From assembly GCA_964371655.1 (NCBI GenBank), contig CAYJOD010000001.1:139944-203943 (forward strand): a DNA stretch of 64,000 nucleotides. The letters run 5' to 3'. The notes beneath the pieces are model-generated. The model was not told the origin of the DNA, did not search any database, and saw only the letters and a list, made by a program, of their open reading frames with translations. How positions within the stretch are numbered: the stretch's first letter is position 1; each line of letters opens with the position of its first letter. A program made the translations under genes and the position numbers. This document shows positions 18,515 through 28,359 of this stretch, in pieces. The DNA comes from CAZGSN01 sp964371655 (GTDB lineage Bacteria; Desulfobacterota; Binatia; HRBIN30).

Positions 18515-20605
18515 ATGTCGAACTTTTCGGCGTTGAATCTGTGGGGCTGCTTTGAAAATGGGGGCTGGAGACTCGGGGCTGGGGGCTCGGGAAGCGAGTT
18601 TCGATCCTCGCGGGCGAAGCAGCAGCTTCATGATGACTGTCTCCATTCGAGAAGCAGGCTGCACCCGGCACCATGCGCCGCGCTCGCGACACGCGCCCGG
18701 TCGCTTCCTCTTCTGGTGGGCGCCGGTGCTTGGCTCATCACCGTGTGTTGTACTCCCGCACTGGCGACGACACCCACGCCACCGGTCCCGCCCACCCCCA
18801 CACCGACCTCCTGCGGCGTGAGCCTTCCCGAGGTCGACCCGGTCACCTCGCCCACCACCCTACTCGAGCAAGTCATCAGCGGCAGCGCCCGCACCACCGG
18901 TGCTCGCTACTTGACGATCAGCAGCGAAGCCGGGAGCTTTCGCTTCGATTGCTACACGACGCCACCGGCGTGCGGGCTTGGCTTCGCCGTTCCGATTCCC
19001 CTGGCCCCCGGGCTCAATCACCTCAATGTCTGCGACGTCAACGGCAACAGCTGTGGCGGCGAGTCGATCGCGTGCACGACAGAGGATCGCAACGGTGCGC
19101 CGCTGGTCATTGATGTCCAGACTACGCCCTCCCCGACGGCGACCCCAACATCGACCGCCACCGAGACGAACACTTCCACATTTACGCCCACCTCGAACCG
19201 TCCCACCCCAAAGGCGGAGGCGACGGTCGCTCCAAATCCCGCGTATGGTGGACAGACGGTGAGCCTCGATGGACGCCTCAGCAGCGGTGCGATCAACACC
19301 TACCAATGGACCCACACCTGTGGCGGGCCGAAAGTCGCGATCAGCGACAAGGACTCGGCGCTGGCAAGCTTCGTGGCCCCGGCGGTAGACCGCGAAACGA
19401 CACTCACCTTTACTCTCACGCTCACCAGCTTCGGCGCGACGTCGGGCGATCGCACTACGATCGACGTCCGCATCCACCCGGCCCCGGGGGTGACACCGGC
19501 ACCGCGGCCGGCGCGCTTCGCTTACGTCGCCGACTCCGAGCTGTGCAACTTGTCGGTCATCGACTTGACCCGTAACACGGTGAGCACCAACATCCGTGTC
19601 GGCGACGGCCCCAAGACCGTGGCCATCACGCCCGACCGCAGGCTAGCCTACGTCACCACCGCTGCGGACACCGTGGTGATCGATACGGCGAGCGGCAACA
19701 TCGTGGCCCATATCGCCACCGCAAGCCCGAGTGGCGTCGCGGTCTCACCCGACGGTCGCTTTGCGTACGTGACCAGTACCGCTTCGTCCTCGGTGAACGT
19801 CATCGACACGAGCACCAGCACGATCGCAAGCACGATCTCGCTGCAGCCGGTCGCTGCCGACCCGCTGCAGATCGTGATCACACCCGATGGCGCCTTGGCG
19901 TACGTCACCACTCCCGGCTTCCCCGAGGCGCAATCCGTTTCGGTCATCGACACCGCGGCCAAGATGTTGGCCGGTCTCATCCTGCTTCCACGTTTCAGCT
20001 TTCCGGAAGCGATTGCGTTGTCGAAGGATGGGCAGCTGGCGGCGATCGCCAACAGCAGCGGCGACAGCGTTTCGTTGATCAGCACGGTGAGCAACACGAT
20101 TACCGCGACGATTCCGGTCGGCCATACGCCGCTCGGCGTCGTCTTCACCCCGGACGGCAGGTACATCTACGTTACGAGCCGTGATCTGGACTCCGTCACG
20201 GCGTTCGATATTGCAACCGAAACCCAGGCCGGGCTGGTGCAGGTCGCCAGCCCGGTCGCCATCGCCGTCTCCGCCGACGGCCGCTACGCCTATGCAACCA
20301 GCGAGGTCGCCAACACCGTGTCGGTGATCGACACGCACACGAACGACATCCTCGCCGCCATCACGGTCGGCGACGCGCCACGCAGCATCGCCCTCGCACC
20401 AGCATGTCCGGGAGATTGCAACAACGATGCGCAGGTAGGCATCGAGGACTTGGTCACCATGGTCGCCCTGGCCCCGTCAGACGCGCCGCTCGACACCTGC
20501 TTCATCGGCGACCCGAATGGTGACCGCTCGATCACGTTCGCCGAGACCTTGCGTGCCGTCGACAATGCCTTGCACGACTGCGTCGAAACCGCCGCCGCAC
20601 CGTGA
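18515..20605 (+). CDS. YVTN beta-propeller protein with EF-hand/dockerin-like C-terminus
   Basis: Up to 696 residues from ATG 18515 (GAGGGG 7 bases upstream). The first 60 residues look partly like translated repeat DNA (GGGGCTGGGGGCT tracts), so the true start may be later, just before the hydrophobic LLVGAGAWLITVCC segment. After a PT-rich spacer come a PKD-like domain (about 220-320) and seven or so YVTN-type propeller repeats (VAVSPDGRFAYVTST style, 330-630). The tail is GDCNNDAQVGIEDLV plus GDPNGDRSITFAETL, two EF-hand-like calcium loops as in dockerins. It is probably a secreted surface protein. It sits at the end of the cytochrome region, but its link to electron transfer is only positional. 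Confidence 0.75.
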   Translation: MSNFSALNLWGCFENGGWRLGAGGSGSEFRSSRAKQQLHDDCLHSRSRLHPAPCAALATRARSLPLLVGAGAWLITVCCTPALATTPTPPVPPTPTPTSCGVSLPEVDPVTSPTTLLEQVISGSARTTGARYLTISSEAGSFRFDCYTTPPACGLGFAVPIPLAPGLNHLNVCDVNGNSCGGESIACTTEDRNGAPLVIDVQTTPSPTATPTSTATETNTSTFTPTSNRPTPKAEATVAPNPAYGGQTVSLDGRLSSGAINTYQWTHTCGGPKVAISDKDSALASFVAPAVDRETTLTFTLTLTSFGATSGDRTTIDVRIHPAPGVTPAPRPARFAYVADSELCNLSVIDLTRNTVSTNIRVGDGPKTVAITPDRRLAYVTTAADTVVIDTASGNIVAHIATASPSGVAVSPDGRFAYVTSTASSSVNVIDTSTSTIASTISLQPVAADPLQIVITPDGALAYVTTPGFPEAQSVSVIDTAAKMLAGLILLPRFSFPEAIALSKDGQLAAIANSSGDSVSLISTVSNTITATIPVGHTPLGVVFTPDGRYIYVTSRDLDSVTAFDIATETQAGLVQVASPVAIAVSADGRYAYATSEVANTVSVIDTHTNDILAAITVGDAPRSIALAPACPGDCNNDAQVGIEDLVTMVALAPSDAPLDTCFIGDPNGDRSITFAETLRAVDNALHDCVETAAAP

Positions 20606-20686
20606 GCGAGGAGCGCACTAACTCAGAAACTTGCGGGGCGTAGCGCATAGTTGGCGCAATCGCATCGCGCACGCGGGAGCCAGCCC

Positions 20687-21328
20687 TCATTCGCTGGGTT
20701 TCTCTACTGGCCGCGGCCGCACCGCCTTACTTCTGACCGGGGCGGGAGTGGGACGTAGAGTTGGCTCCGGCGCGGCCACGTTCGACGCGGCCTCCTTGAC
20801 GGCGGGTCGCATCGCGGCGGTACGGCCGAGCTCATCCCAAAACTCGTAGGCGTACTCGTATTCCCCGCCTTTTTCCTGCCATTTGACAAAGGCGAGTAAA
20901 CGCAGGGCTGCACCCTTGGCCACAGGATCTAGCGCGCCGACCAGGCCCATCTTGCTCTGCCAGCGATCGAGCTCGGCATCGAGGGTGGAGGACACTTTGG
21001 CGATCATGAAGTCCAAAGCGCGCTCTTCGCTCTCTTCGGAGACACTGCGCGTCAGGATGAGGCTGCGAAGCAGATGCGTCGCGTCCACGGCACCGTGCAA
21101 CACGCGCTGGTGTCGCAGCACGTGCAGCTCCTCAGCCAGCGCCACCAGCGTTGGCAGCCCCTCGGACTCGAGAGTCTTTGCTACCTTTAGCTCAGCCTCG
21201 GCCGCCGCCGGCCAAATGTCGTGCTCAGTCCCGCCACGCCCAACGCGCGCCTGCAGCTGCACGAGCCACGCGCCAGCCAGGACTCCCACCAGAGCTCCAA
21301 ACAAGGCTCCCAACAATGCCTTCGCCAT
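20687..21328 (-). CDS. Membrane-anchored hypothetical protein
   Basis: 213 residues, start ATG 21328 with GGAGGGTGG just upstream on the coding strand. One N-terminal membrane segment with small-residue spacing (ALLGALFGALVGVLAGAW) is followed by an alpha-helical soluble region with many charged residues. A Pro/Arg/Lys-rich tail (LRPTPAPVRSKAVRPRP) ends it. No family is recognised. It is convergent with the YVTN gene and divergent from the histidine kinase gene across a repeat-filled gap. Confidence 0.65.
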   Translation of the reverse strand: MAKALLGALFGALVGVLAGAWLVQLQARVGRGGTEHDIWPAAAEAELKVAKTLESEGLPTLVALAEELHVLRHQRVLHGAVDATHLLRSLILTRSVSEESEERALDFMIAKVSSTLDAELDRWQSKMGLVGALDPVAKGAALRLLAFVKWQEKGGEYEYAYEFWDELGRTAAMRPAVKEAASNVAAPEPTLRPTPAPVRSKAVRPRPVEKPSE

Positions 21329-21444
21329 GCCACCCTCCTATTCGTCGGAGCCGCCCGGATTCCAACACTCGCTGGCGGGCCTCTCCGTACTTGATGTATC
21401 GCAACCGTTTAGCGGTCTTCGGTACTCGCTGCCCTCTGTGCCGT

Positions 21445-21564
21445 CCCTCGATACGGCCCCTGAGAAGACGGGGCCTACTCGGGACAAACGGATATGAGCA
21501 GCTGAGAATAAAAGCCAAACCGTTCGCCCCGAGTAGCCGCCCTCTTCTGGCCGCGTATCGAGGG
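21445..21564. repeat. Inverted repeat pair of the TCGATACG family
   Basis: The 425-base divergent gap contains arms CCCTCGATACGGCCCCTGAG near 21445 and GCCGCGTATCGAGGG ending near 21564. Both carry a CCGTTCG/CCCGAGTAG-like inner boundary and face each other with a 30-base spacer. Diverged copies occur near 14872, 15244 and 8600. The layout (two REP-like units in inverted orientation) matches REPIN-type non-autonomous elements. Confidence 0.7.
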
Positions 21565-21754
21565 GCGCTCCTTCGGTGCATGCCATCTTCAAGTTCATAC
21601 GGCCAAACGGTTACGATGTGTCTACCTGAACCCATCACGATCGCTGCCCCCCCCTTGTGCCTGAGTATTCCTCTGGTGGAAAGTTCCACACCTATGCTAA
21701 GGCAAAACACCTGGTGAGTCAGGGCGTGGCTTGGCTCGCCAGGGGCGGCGGCAA

Positions 21755-24559
21755 ATGACAAGGGGCTCCAACCCGGCGATCAAGACACAAGGCGCGAAAC
21801 CAGCGCCGGCCACGCGTGGCACCGCGCCCGCCGTGGCGCCGCAGCGGTTCGACGAAGAGGGAGAGAGTCTACTCGTCGAGCGCATGCAGGTTTCGATCGG
21901 GCTCATCCTGGCATCCACCATCCTGTTCGCCTTCACCGAGTTTGTTTTGCCCGCCGGGGCGTTTCCGCCGCTGGAGGTCTTGCTCGTTCAAGGGTTCCTG
22001 ATCGTCATCGTCCTGCTGCGGCTGCCCAAGCGCCCGCATCGAGCGGTTTTCGATACGCTGCTCATCCTCACGGCAGCCTCGGCGGGCATTGCCGTTCTTG
22101 GGGTGCTCAACCAGAATGCCGCGACCACCGCGTTGTTCCTGGTGATGCTCACGATGGTGTCGGCGACGCTCGTCCCCTGGGGCGTGCGTCCCCAGGCCAT
22201 CACCGCCGTCGGCGCCGCGCTGATCTGTGTGCTCGCCATCCAATTCGTCGCCGGCAGCCTCTCGGCATTCGGGTATTCCAACACGGCGGCGGTGGCGTTC
22301 GGATTCCTCGCATCGGTTTACATCGCCTACGAAGCGCAGCGCGGCCGCCAGCGCAGCGAGCGCCGCGACCGCGATCGGCAGCGCACCGAAGAGGCTCTAC
22401 GCCTGGTCGAATCCGCCGTCGAGCAAGCCAACGATGCCGTCGTCGTCATGACGCCCGAGCTCGACCACCCCGGCCCGCGCATCGTCTTCGTCAATCCCGC
22501 CTTCACGCAAATGACGGGGTATACGGAGGAGGAGGCCACCGGCCAAACCCTCGAGGTACTTTTCGGCCCAGGCACGCAAGCGCCGGTGATCAACCGCCTG
22601 CGCGAAGCGTTGAGCAAAGTGGAACCGGCCATCGGCCAGGGCGAGTTTCATCGTAAGGATGGCAGCGCCTACACCCTGGAGTGGCATACCGCACCCGTGC
22701 GCGATGCCAGTGGTTGCGTCACCAACTGGGTCACGATCAATCGCGACATCACCGCGCGCAAACGCGCTGAGGAGGAGAAAGCAGCGCTTCTGGAAGTCGC
22801 ACGGGATATCAGCGGCCAACTGGACCTCACCGCGATCGTCGAACGTGTCCAGGAACGCACCGCCGATCTCTTACCCTGCGATCGCATGGCGACGTTCTCG
22901 TGGGACGGCGGCGAACGAGTTTTGCGCCTGGTCGCGCATCACGGCTTTCGTCGCGACGTCGTTCCCGACGAGGCGACAGCGACGTTCCGGCCCACCGAAT
23001 CGCTGCTTCTGCAGCTGTCGGTCGGACACACCGTCGTGATCGATCGGACCAGCCCGGACGATTTGATGCCCGCGGAGATTCTGACTCGGTTCGGGCTCAC
23101 CACGGTGCTCATCGCACCGTTACTGGTACGCGGCCGTATGCTCGGCGCCCTCCTGGCCGCCGGCACCGCACCCGGCCAGCGTTTCGATGCCGGGCAAGTC
23201 CAGCTCTTCGAAGCCATCGCACGCCAAGTGGCCGTCGCCAGTGAGGCCGCCGAGCTCTACCGCCTGCAACAGGAAGAGGCTCAGGTTTCCGGGGCTCTGG
23301 CACAGGTCGGCGAGGAAATGATCTCGTCCTTGAGCGCACCGGTCTTGCTGAGCCGCCTCTGTCAGTTGACCACGGAGATGTTGGGCTGCGATTGCAGCCA
23401 CTCCTTCTTATGGAAGCCCGAGGAAGGTGCCTACGTCCCCGTCTTCGGCTACGGCGACGCACCCGAGGAATGGGAAGCGATCCGCCTGCTGCGGGTCCCG
23501 CCGGAAGCCATCGCGGAATTGATCGAGCGCTTCAAACGGGAGGACGTCGTCCAACTCGCCGTTGGTCCCCACAGCGAGCGCGAGCCCGCGATCGAGCTGC
23601 AGGCGCTGTACGGCCTCACCGTGACCCTCTACGTCCCCTTGCGCCGCGGCGCCGACCTCACCGGCTTCTACACCGCACACTATCGCAATCGTACGCAGGC
23701 GTTCTCGCTCCAGCAGGAACGCATCGCCCACGGGATCGCGCATCTGGCGTCAATGGGGTTGGAGAATGCGCGGCTGGTGGAGGAGCTGGAGCGCGCCAAC
23801 CGGATCAAGTCGGAATTCGTGGCGACGATGTCGCATGAGCTGCGCACCCCGCTCAACGCCGTCATCGGCTACACGGATCTGTTGCTCGACGGCGCCTTTG
23901 GCGAGCTCGGCGGCGAGCAAGCGCTTCTCTTACAGCGCGTCGACAAGAGCGCGCGCGACCTACTCGATCTCATCAACGCCACCCTCGACCTCAGCCGCCT
24001 GGACCAGCAACGCATCCCCTTGAACATCGCGGAGTGCGACGTTGCCGTACTGATCCAGGACGTCACCCATGAAACCCTCGCGCTCGGGGAGAATCCCCAG
24101 ATCAACCTTACCTGCAATGTGCCCAAAGGCCTGCCCTCCTTACATACAGATCCGGTAAAGCTGAAGATGGTGCTCAAGAACTTGCTCAGCAACGCCGTCA
24201 AGTTCACGCACGAGGGCAGCGTTGCCATCACCACCTCGGTCCTCGACGGCGGCGTGGAGTTTTGCGTCTCCGACACCGGCATCGGCATTGCCCCCGAAGC
24301 GCAGGCACTGATCTTCGAACCCTTCCGGCAGCTCGACAGCTCCGACACCCGGCGCTACGGCGGTGTCGGCCTGGGACTCCACATCGTGCGCCGGCTCCTG
24401 ACGGTACTCGGTGGAACCATCAGCGTCGAGAGTGCGCCGGGAGCCGGCTCGACCTTCCGGGTGTGGGTGCCGCGCACTCTCTCCTTACAAGATCATGACA
24501 CACCGCGATCGAGTACCGCCGAAGTGCTGGACCAAAACGGCTCCGGCCCATATTTCTAA
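21755..24559 (+). CDS. Membrane hybrid-input sensor histidine kinase (PAS, two GAF, HisKA, HATPase)
   Basis: About 934 residues from ATG 21755 (TTG 21731 is an alternative). About five to six hydrophobic segments between residues 40 and 200 form a membrane domain, followed by a charged helix. A PAS domain with FVNPAFTQMTGYTEEE follows, with PAC residues to about 340. Two GAF-like domains come next (about 350-510 and 520-680). The HisKA H-box is SHELRTPLNAVIGY with His near 694, and the ATPase boxes N (KNLLSNAVKFTHEG), G1 (DTGIGI), F and G2 (GVGLGLHIVRR) are all intact. No receiver domain is attached and no response regulator is adjacent; the nearest receiver gene is at 27840 on the other strand. 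The signal sensed is unknown. Confidence 0.93.
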   Translation: MTRGSNPAIKTQGAKPAPATRGTAPAVAPQRFDEEGESLLVERMQVSIGLILASTILFAFTEFVLPAGAFPPLEVLLVQGFLIVIVLLRLPKRPHRAVFDTLLILTAASAGIAVLGVLNQNAATTALFLVMLTMVSATLVPWGVRPQAITAVGAALICVLAIQFVAGSLSAFGYSNTAAVAFGFLASVYIAYEAQRGRQRSERRDRDRQRTEEALRLVESAVEQANDAVVVMTPELDHPGPRIVFVNPAFTQMTGYTEEEATGQTLEVLFGPGTQAPVINRLREALSKVEPAIGQGEFHRKDGSAYTLEWHTAPVRDASGCVTNWVTINRDITARKRAEEEKAALLEVARDISGQLDLTAIVERVQERTADLLPCDRMATFSWDGGERVLRLVAHHGFRRDVVPDEATATFRPTESLLLQLSVGHTVVIDRTSPDDLMPAEILTRFGLTTVLIAPLLVRGRMLGALLAAGTAPGQRFDAGQVQLFEAIARQVAVASEAAELYRLQQEEAQVSGALAQVGEEMISSLSAPVLLSRLCQLTTEMLGCDCSHSFLWKPEEGAYVPVFGYGDAPEEWEAIRLLRVPPEAIAELIERFKREDVVQLAVGPHSEREPAIELQALYGLTVTLYVPLRRGADLTGFYTAHYRNRTQAFSLQQERIAHGIAHLASMGLENARLVEELERANRIKSEFVATMSHELRTPLNAVIGYTDLLLDGAFGELGGEQALLLQRVDKSARDLLDLINATLDLSRLDQQRIPLNIAECDVAVLIQDVTHETLALGENPQINLTCNVPKGLPSLHTDPVKLKMVLKNLLSNAVKFTHEGSVAITTSVLDGGVEFCVSDTGIGIAPEAQALIFEPFRQLDSSDTRRYGGVGLGLHIVRRLLTVLGGTISVESAPGAGSTFRVWVPRTLSLQDHDTPRSSTAEVLDQNGSGPYF

Positions 24560-24640
24560 CCCGGCCGGCGGGAGGGAGCTCGCGTCGCTGCGCACAGGGA
24601 TAAACACCCTATCCCGGCAAAGCCGGAGCCGACGCGGAAA

Positions 24641-24726
24641 GAATGAAAAACAGCAAACCGCAAACCGGAGAGGGAGAACCGGCAAATTGACCAGTTTCCA
24701 GTTTCCTGTTTGCGGTTTCCGGTCTT
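24641..24726. repeat. Inverted repeat of the GGAAACCGGAAAC family
   Basis: In the 220-base gap, GAATGAAAAACAGCAAACCG faces TTTCCTGTTTGCGGTTTCCG in inverted orientation. The inner shell of the foldback at 10746-10830 has the same words (ACAGGAAAC, GGTTTCCGGTTTCCTGTT, TTCATTC), so this is a dispersed family in this genome. Confidence 0.6.
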
Positions 24727-24778
24727 CCATATCCCTCCCGTGCTGATCGAGACTTTCCCGCTATAGGAGACACCCACT

Positions 24779-25384
24779 GTGGCTCCCGCATTGACGCTGC
24801 GGTATGAGCAGACGATGCCGGACGTTGCAGCGATCTATCATCGCACCAAGCAAGTGAACATTTATCCCATCGCGGGCGATCGGTTCTTGATCGAAGCCTG
24901 CCTCCAGGACGAAGTCCACGACGTGCACGCCGAGATCGAGATCCTTCACCCATCTCTCGAGATCGTGGCGGCGCGCAGCGAGGTGCGTAACGGCCCGTTT
25001 ACCAACGTGTGCAACATGACGCATCCGAACGTCGAGCGTCTCATCGGCATGCGCGTGCAGCGTGGCTTCACCGGCGAGGCGCGCAAGATCGTTGGCGGTC
25101 CTGGCGGCTGCCACCGGGTCTCCGAGCTGTTGGTCGAAATCGCGCAGGCCGCTTACCAGCTGCTCTTCGTGCGACTCTTCCAGAGCCTGTCGAGCGAGCA
25201 GAAGAACCGCGAGGACGTTCCCGCCGAACGTCACGCCTTCGTCATCGGCAACGTCCCCGGCATGCGCAATACATGCTTCTCCTACAGCGAGAGCAACCAC
25301 GCGCTCATCGCCGAGAAGGCGGAGCCACTACGTCTGCGGGTGCAGCAGATGCCGATCCGGAAGATCGATGTCCCAGCCGAATGA
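24779..25384 (+). CDS. DUF2889-like protein
   Basis: 201 residues from GTG 24779 with TAGGAGA about 10 bases upstream. The pattern is a first part with a metabolic-looking sheet (DRFLIEACLQDEVHDVHAEIEI), a middle THPNVERLIGMRVQRGF, and GGPGGCHRVSELLVEIAQAAYQ. It resembles DUF2889 proteins, which share the R-L-V/I-G-x-R-I, G-C-T/H-x-L-x-E-L and A-F-Q motifs. The biochemical role of the family is not established. It stands alone between the kinase and a hydrolase gene. Confidence 0.65.
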   Translation: MAPALTLRYEQTMPDVAAIYHRTKQVNIYPIAGDRFLIEACLQDEVHDVHAEIEILHPSLEIVAARSEVRNGPFTNVCNMTHPNVERLIGMRVQRGFTGEARKIVGGPGGCHRVSELLVEIAQAAYQLLFVRLFQSLSSEQKNREDVPAERHAFVIGNVPGMRNTCFSYSESNHALIAEKAEPLRLRVQQMPIRKIDVPAE

Positions 25385-25520
25385 GCGCTCAGCCGCGCCG
25401 CCGCGAAGGCGTTCCGATAGGAAGGGCCTGACACCCACGCGCCACCCCGACAACACTACGATGCTCGCACTCGACACGACGGAACGCGCCTGCACCGACG
25501 CGCAGCGCGGAGTGTGACCC

Positions 25521-26924
25521 ATGCGAGCGCTGCGCAAGACCATCGCGTCTATCGTCGCGCTGGCCCTCCTCGCGGCTCTGGTCGTGGGTGGACGCTGGCT
25601 CTGGATCGCGCTGCACGTTGGGGCGGGGTACGCGGCCAAGGTCACGTGCTCCCTCGCACTCAACTCCGGGCAAAGTCCCGAGGAGGTCTTGCGCGACTAT
25701 GTCTCCCACGAGATCGCACCATTGGGGCAACTGCTGCGGGTGGAGATTTCGCGCCAAGGCGCTGAGGCAAGTGCCTTGGGGTTGATCCATGTCCGCGCCG
25801 CGTATCGCCGCGGTCTCGGCTGCACCCTGTTGCCGGTCGGCAGCAGCTTGCCCGTGCCTTTCGCCGACGGCCTTGATTTGCCGCGACGCACACCCGATCC
25901 GAGCCTGCCGTGGCCTGACGGTGCCGGCGGCGTCGAGGGATCCACAGCGCCCGCGGTTGCCGCCGCCATCGACCGCGCCTTTCGCGAAGCCGATCGGGTT
26001 GAGCCCAGTCGCCTCCGTCAGACCAAGGCCGTCGTCGTCGTGCACGACGGCAAGCTTATCGCCGAGCGTTACGCGCCGGGGTACGGACCGGCGATCCCGA
26101 TGCTCTCCTGGTCGATGGCCAAGAGCGTCTTGGCTACGCTCGTAGGCCGCGCAATCGCCGACGGCAAATTGGAGCTGCGGCAGCCGGCGCCGGTGCCGGA
26201 GTGGGCGAGCACGAGCGATCCGCGCCACCCAATTACGCTCGATCAGCTCTTGCGCATGTCGAGCGGCCTCGCCTTCGACGAACACTATGGAGCGATCAAT
26301 GACGTCTCGCGCATGCTGTTCACACAGCCCGCCGCGGGAACCTTTGCGGCTTCCAGCCCACTCGAGGTCGCACCCGACAGCCGCTGGTCGTATTCGAGCG
26401 GCACTTCCAACATCGTCGCCCGAATTCTGCGCCAAGCTTTCGGCGGCGACCTGCGTGCCCTAGTCGATTACGCCAACCAGCGCATCTTCGACCCAGTCGG
26501 AATGACGAGTGCCTTTTTCGAAGCGGACGCGTCGGGCACACCAATTGGTTCCTCGTTTGTATTCATGACGGCGCGTGATTGGGCGCGTCTCGGCGAGCTG
26601 CATCGGCGCGACGGCGTCTGGGATGGGCGGCGCATTCTCCCCGAAGGCTGGGTGCACTATGTAACCACGCCAACCCCGGCGGCCCCAGACGGCACCTACG
26701 GGGCACACTGGTGGCTGAATGCGGGTGCGCCGGGCGACCACTCGCGGCGCATGTGGCCCGGGGTGTCGACCGATGCCTATGCCGCGCGCGGACACAGCGG
26801 CCAGTACGTGGTGGTCGTACCGTCCGCCAAGCTAGTCGTCGTCCGCCTCGGACTCTCGCTGCGCGACGACGGCAACGACGGCACTGCCGAGCTCGTCGCC
26901 GACCTCGTGCGCGCGCTGGCTTGA
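25521..26924 (+). CDS. Class C beta-lactamase-family serine hydrolase
   Basis: 467 residues. An N-terminal membrane helix (IVALALLAALVVGGRWLWIAL) anchors a periplasmic domain. Catalytic motifs are SMAK (Ser near 198, Lys near 201), a Y-S-S motif near 291 and HSG near 425. These match the SxxK, YxN-like and third-box motifs of the AmpC/EstB/DD-peptidase superfamily, with Y-S-S instead of Y-x-N. The substrate could be a peptidoglycan peptide or an ester; antibiotic hydrolysis is not implied. It is a single gene with no evident operon partner. Confidence 0.85.
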   Translation: MRALRKTIASIVALALLAALVVGGRWLWIALHVGAGYAAKVTCSLALNSGQSPEEVLRDYVSHEIAPLGQLLRVEISRQGAEASALGLIHVRAAYRRGLGCTLLPVGSSLPVPFADGLDLPRRTPDPSLPWPDGAGGVEGSTAPAVAAAIDRAFREADRVEPSRLRQTKAVVVVHDGKLIAERYAPGYGPAIPMLSWSMAKSVLATLVGRAIADGKLELRQPAPVPEWASTSDPRHPITLDQLLRMSSGLAFDEHYGAINDVSRMLFTQPAAGTFAASSPLEVAPDSRWSYSSGTSNIVARILRQAFGGDLRALVDYANQRIFDPVGMTSAFFEADASGTPIGSSFVFMTARDWARLGELHRRDGVWDGRRILPEGWVHYVTTPTPAAPDGTYGAHWWLNAGAPGDHSRRMWPGVSTDAYAARGHSGQYVVVVPSAKLVVVRLGLSLRDDGNDGTAELVADLVRALA

Positions 26925-26962
26925 GCGGCGCGGCACCGGGCTCACCCGGTGTTCTCCCCGCG

Positions 26963-27772
26963 TCATTTCTTCTGCGCGAGCCATTTGACTAGGTTTCTCC
27001 CAAGAATGGCATTGCCCCCACTGAGAAACTTATTTTGGAAGATGGCGTCGTCGCCGAAGACCACGAAGCGGCCGCGGCCAAGCTCGCCGGCGATGACCAC
27101 CGCGAAGGGCTGCACTGCATCGCCAGGATCGAGCGACTGATTGCCGTTGAGGTCAACCCAGGCGCTGGCGCTGGTTTGTGCCACGACGGCCGCGCTGTCA
27201 CCTGTATTCAGCAACGCCCAGACGCCAAAGGCATCGAACTCCGGCACCTCCGCGGTCAACTCGTGCGCCGCCGAGCTGGTGACGTGGAAATTAAGCGGAT
27301 CATCATCGATGACGTGCTCGCGCTCGCGAATGACGCCATTCGAAGTCACGACATTCATCCGACGCAGGAGCGGGCCGACGGGCGCGGCAATGTGCAGCAT
27401 GACGCACAGCCGCCCACCATTTTGAACGAAGTGAGTCACGGCATCTGTCTCCGCTAGCGTGAACGGTACGAACGGCCCCGACACGACCAGCGCCTCCACA
27501 TGCGCCAAGGAGTCGTCGGTCATCGGCGTGCTGCTCGCCTTGACGTCGAGGCCTTGATCGCGAAACAACCCGGAGAGAGCGGAAAGGTCCAGCGGCCCCT
27601 GCTTCTCCATCAAGAACTGCTGCCCGTGACCCTCGTCGAACAAAATGGTGCTGCGCGACTGGTGCGCACACCCCAGCGTCGAGGCCAGGCAGGCCAGGAT
27701 CACCGCCATCTTCACCGTACCCGGAACGCTTCGCACCAACCGAGGCCACCCATGCTTCAAGATAGAGTTCAT
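26963..27772 (-). CDS. DUF4350-like lipoprotein
   Basis: About 269 residues. A GTG at 27781 extends the frame by three codons; ATG 27772 gives a compact signal with lipobox STLGC. The domain opens with TILFDEGHGQQF and contains ALVVSGPFVPFTLAETDAV and GRLCVMLH. It later has RFVVFGDDAIFQNKFL, the order seen in DUF4350 / GATase-like surface proteins. It also carries a calcium-loop-like DLNGNQSLDPGD. Function unknown. It is convergent with the serine hydrolase gene. Confidence 0.65.
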   Translation of the reverse strand: MNSILKHGWPRLVRSVPGTVKMAVILACLASTLGCAHQSRSTILFDEGHGQQFLMEKQGPLDLSALSGLFRDQGLDVKASSTPMTDDSLAHVEALVVSGPFVPFTLAETDAVTHFVQNGGRLCVMLHIAAPVGPLLRRMNVVTSNGVIREREHVIDDDPLNFHVTSSAAHELTAEVPEFDAFGVWALLNTGDSAAVVAQTSASAWVDLNGNQSLDPGDAVQPFAVVIAGELGRGRFVVFGDDAIFQNKFLSGGNAILGRNLVKWLAQKK

Positions 27773-27839
27773 GGGCGCCACTCTTCGCGGATACGGATGC
27801 CAATGGCAACCTCATGCACGCGCCGCGCACCGATAGCCT

Positions 27840-28250
27840 TCAACTCCCGACGCCGATTAATTTGCGCACCCTGTCTTCGAATACCGCGAGGTCGATCGGC
27901 TTCACCAGAAAGTCGTTGGCGCCGCGGGCGCGGGCGTTGGATATGGAGGCAGCGTCGCTTTCGCCGGAGACAACGAGCACCGGTACATTCGCTGAGGTCG
28001 GGCCGCCTTGGAGGACACCGGTCTCCGGACGGCGGATGCGGCGCAACACCTCGAAGCCGTTCATCCCCGCCATGTAGAGATCGATGATCACGAGATCGAA
28101 GTGACGCATGGCGATTGCCTCCGGAACGCCGTCGCCGTCGTCCAACACCTCGACACTCACGCCCAGGTCGTGCAGCGCCCCGGCAAGCACGATGCGCATG
28201 CTCTCGTCGTCATCGACCAATAAAACCCTAGGCGCTCGTCGCGTCGGCAC
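27840..28250 (-). CDS. Stand-alone CheY-like response regulator receiver
   Basis: 136 residues, GTG start. The receiver fold shows VLLVDDDES (acidic pocket), the phospho-acceptor Asp in LVIIDLYMAGMNG, the Ser switch residue in VLVVSGES and the Lys in FLVKPIDL. It has no output domain. It lies about 110 bases downstream of the PP2C gene on the same strand, so the two may be co-transcribed. The partner kinase is unknown; the orphan kinase at 21755 is a candidate. Confidence 0.9.
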   Translation of the reverse strand: MPTRRAPRVLLVDDDESMRIVLAGALHDLGVSVEVLDDGDGVPEAIAMRHFDLVIIDLYMAGMNGFEVLRRIRRPETGVLQGGPTSANVPVLVVSGESDAASISNARARGANDFLVKPIDLAVFEDRVRKLIGVGS

Positions 28251-28359
28251 GGCCTACGCCACACCAAGGACGATGCCAGGCCCGGCGGGCCTTCTACAGA
28301 CTAGGATAAAGGGACCAACGCTGCGGAGAACTGCTGGCTGGCGAAGCAATGCCCGGCGA

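Noticed and set aside
25521..26924. Antibiotic-resistance beta-lactamase
   Set aside because: The class C superfamily motifs are shared with esterases and peptidases, the second box is YSS rather than YxN, and the N-terminal region is not that of AmpC; resistance is not supported.
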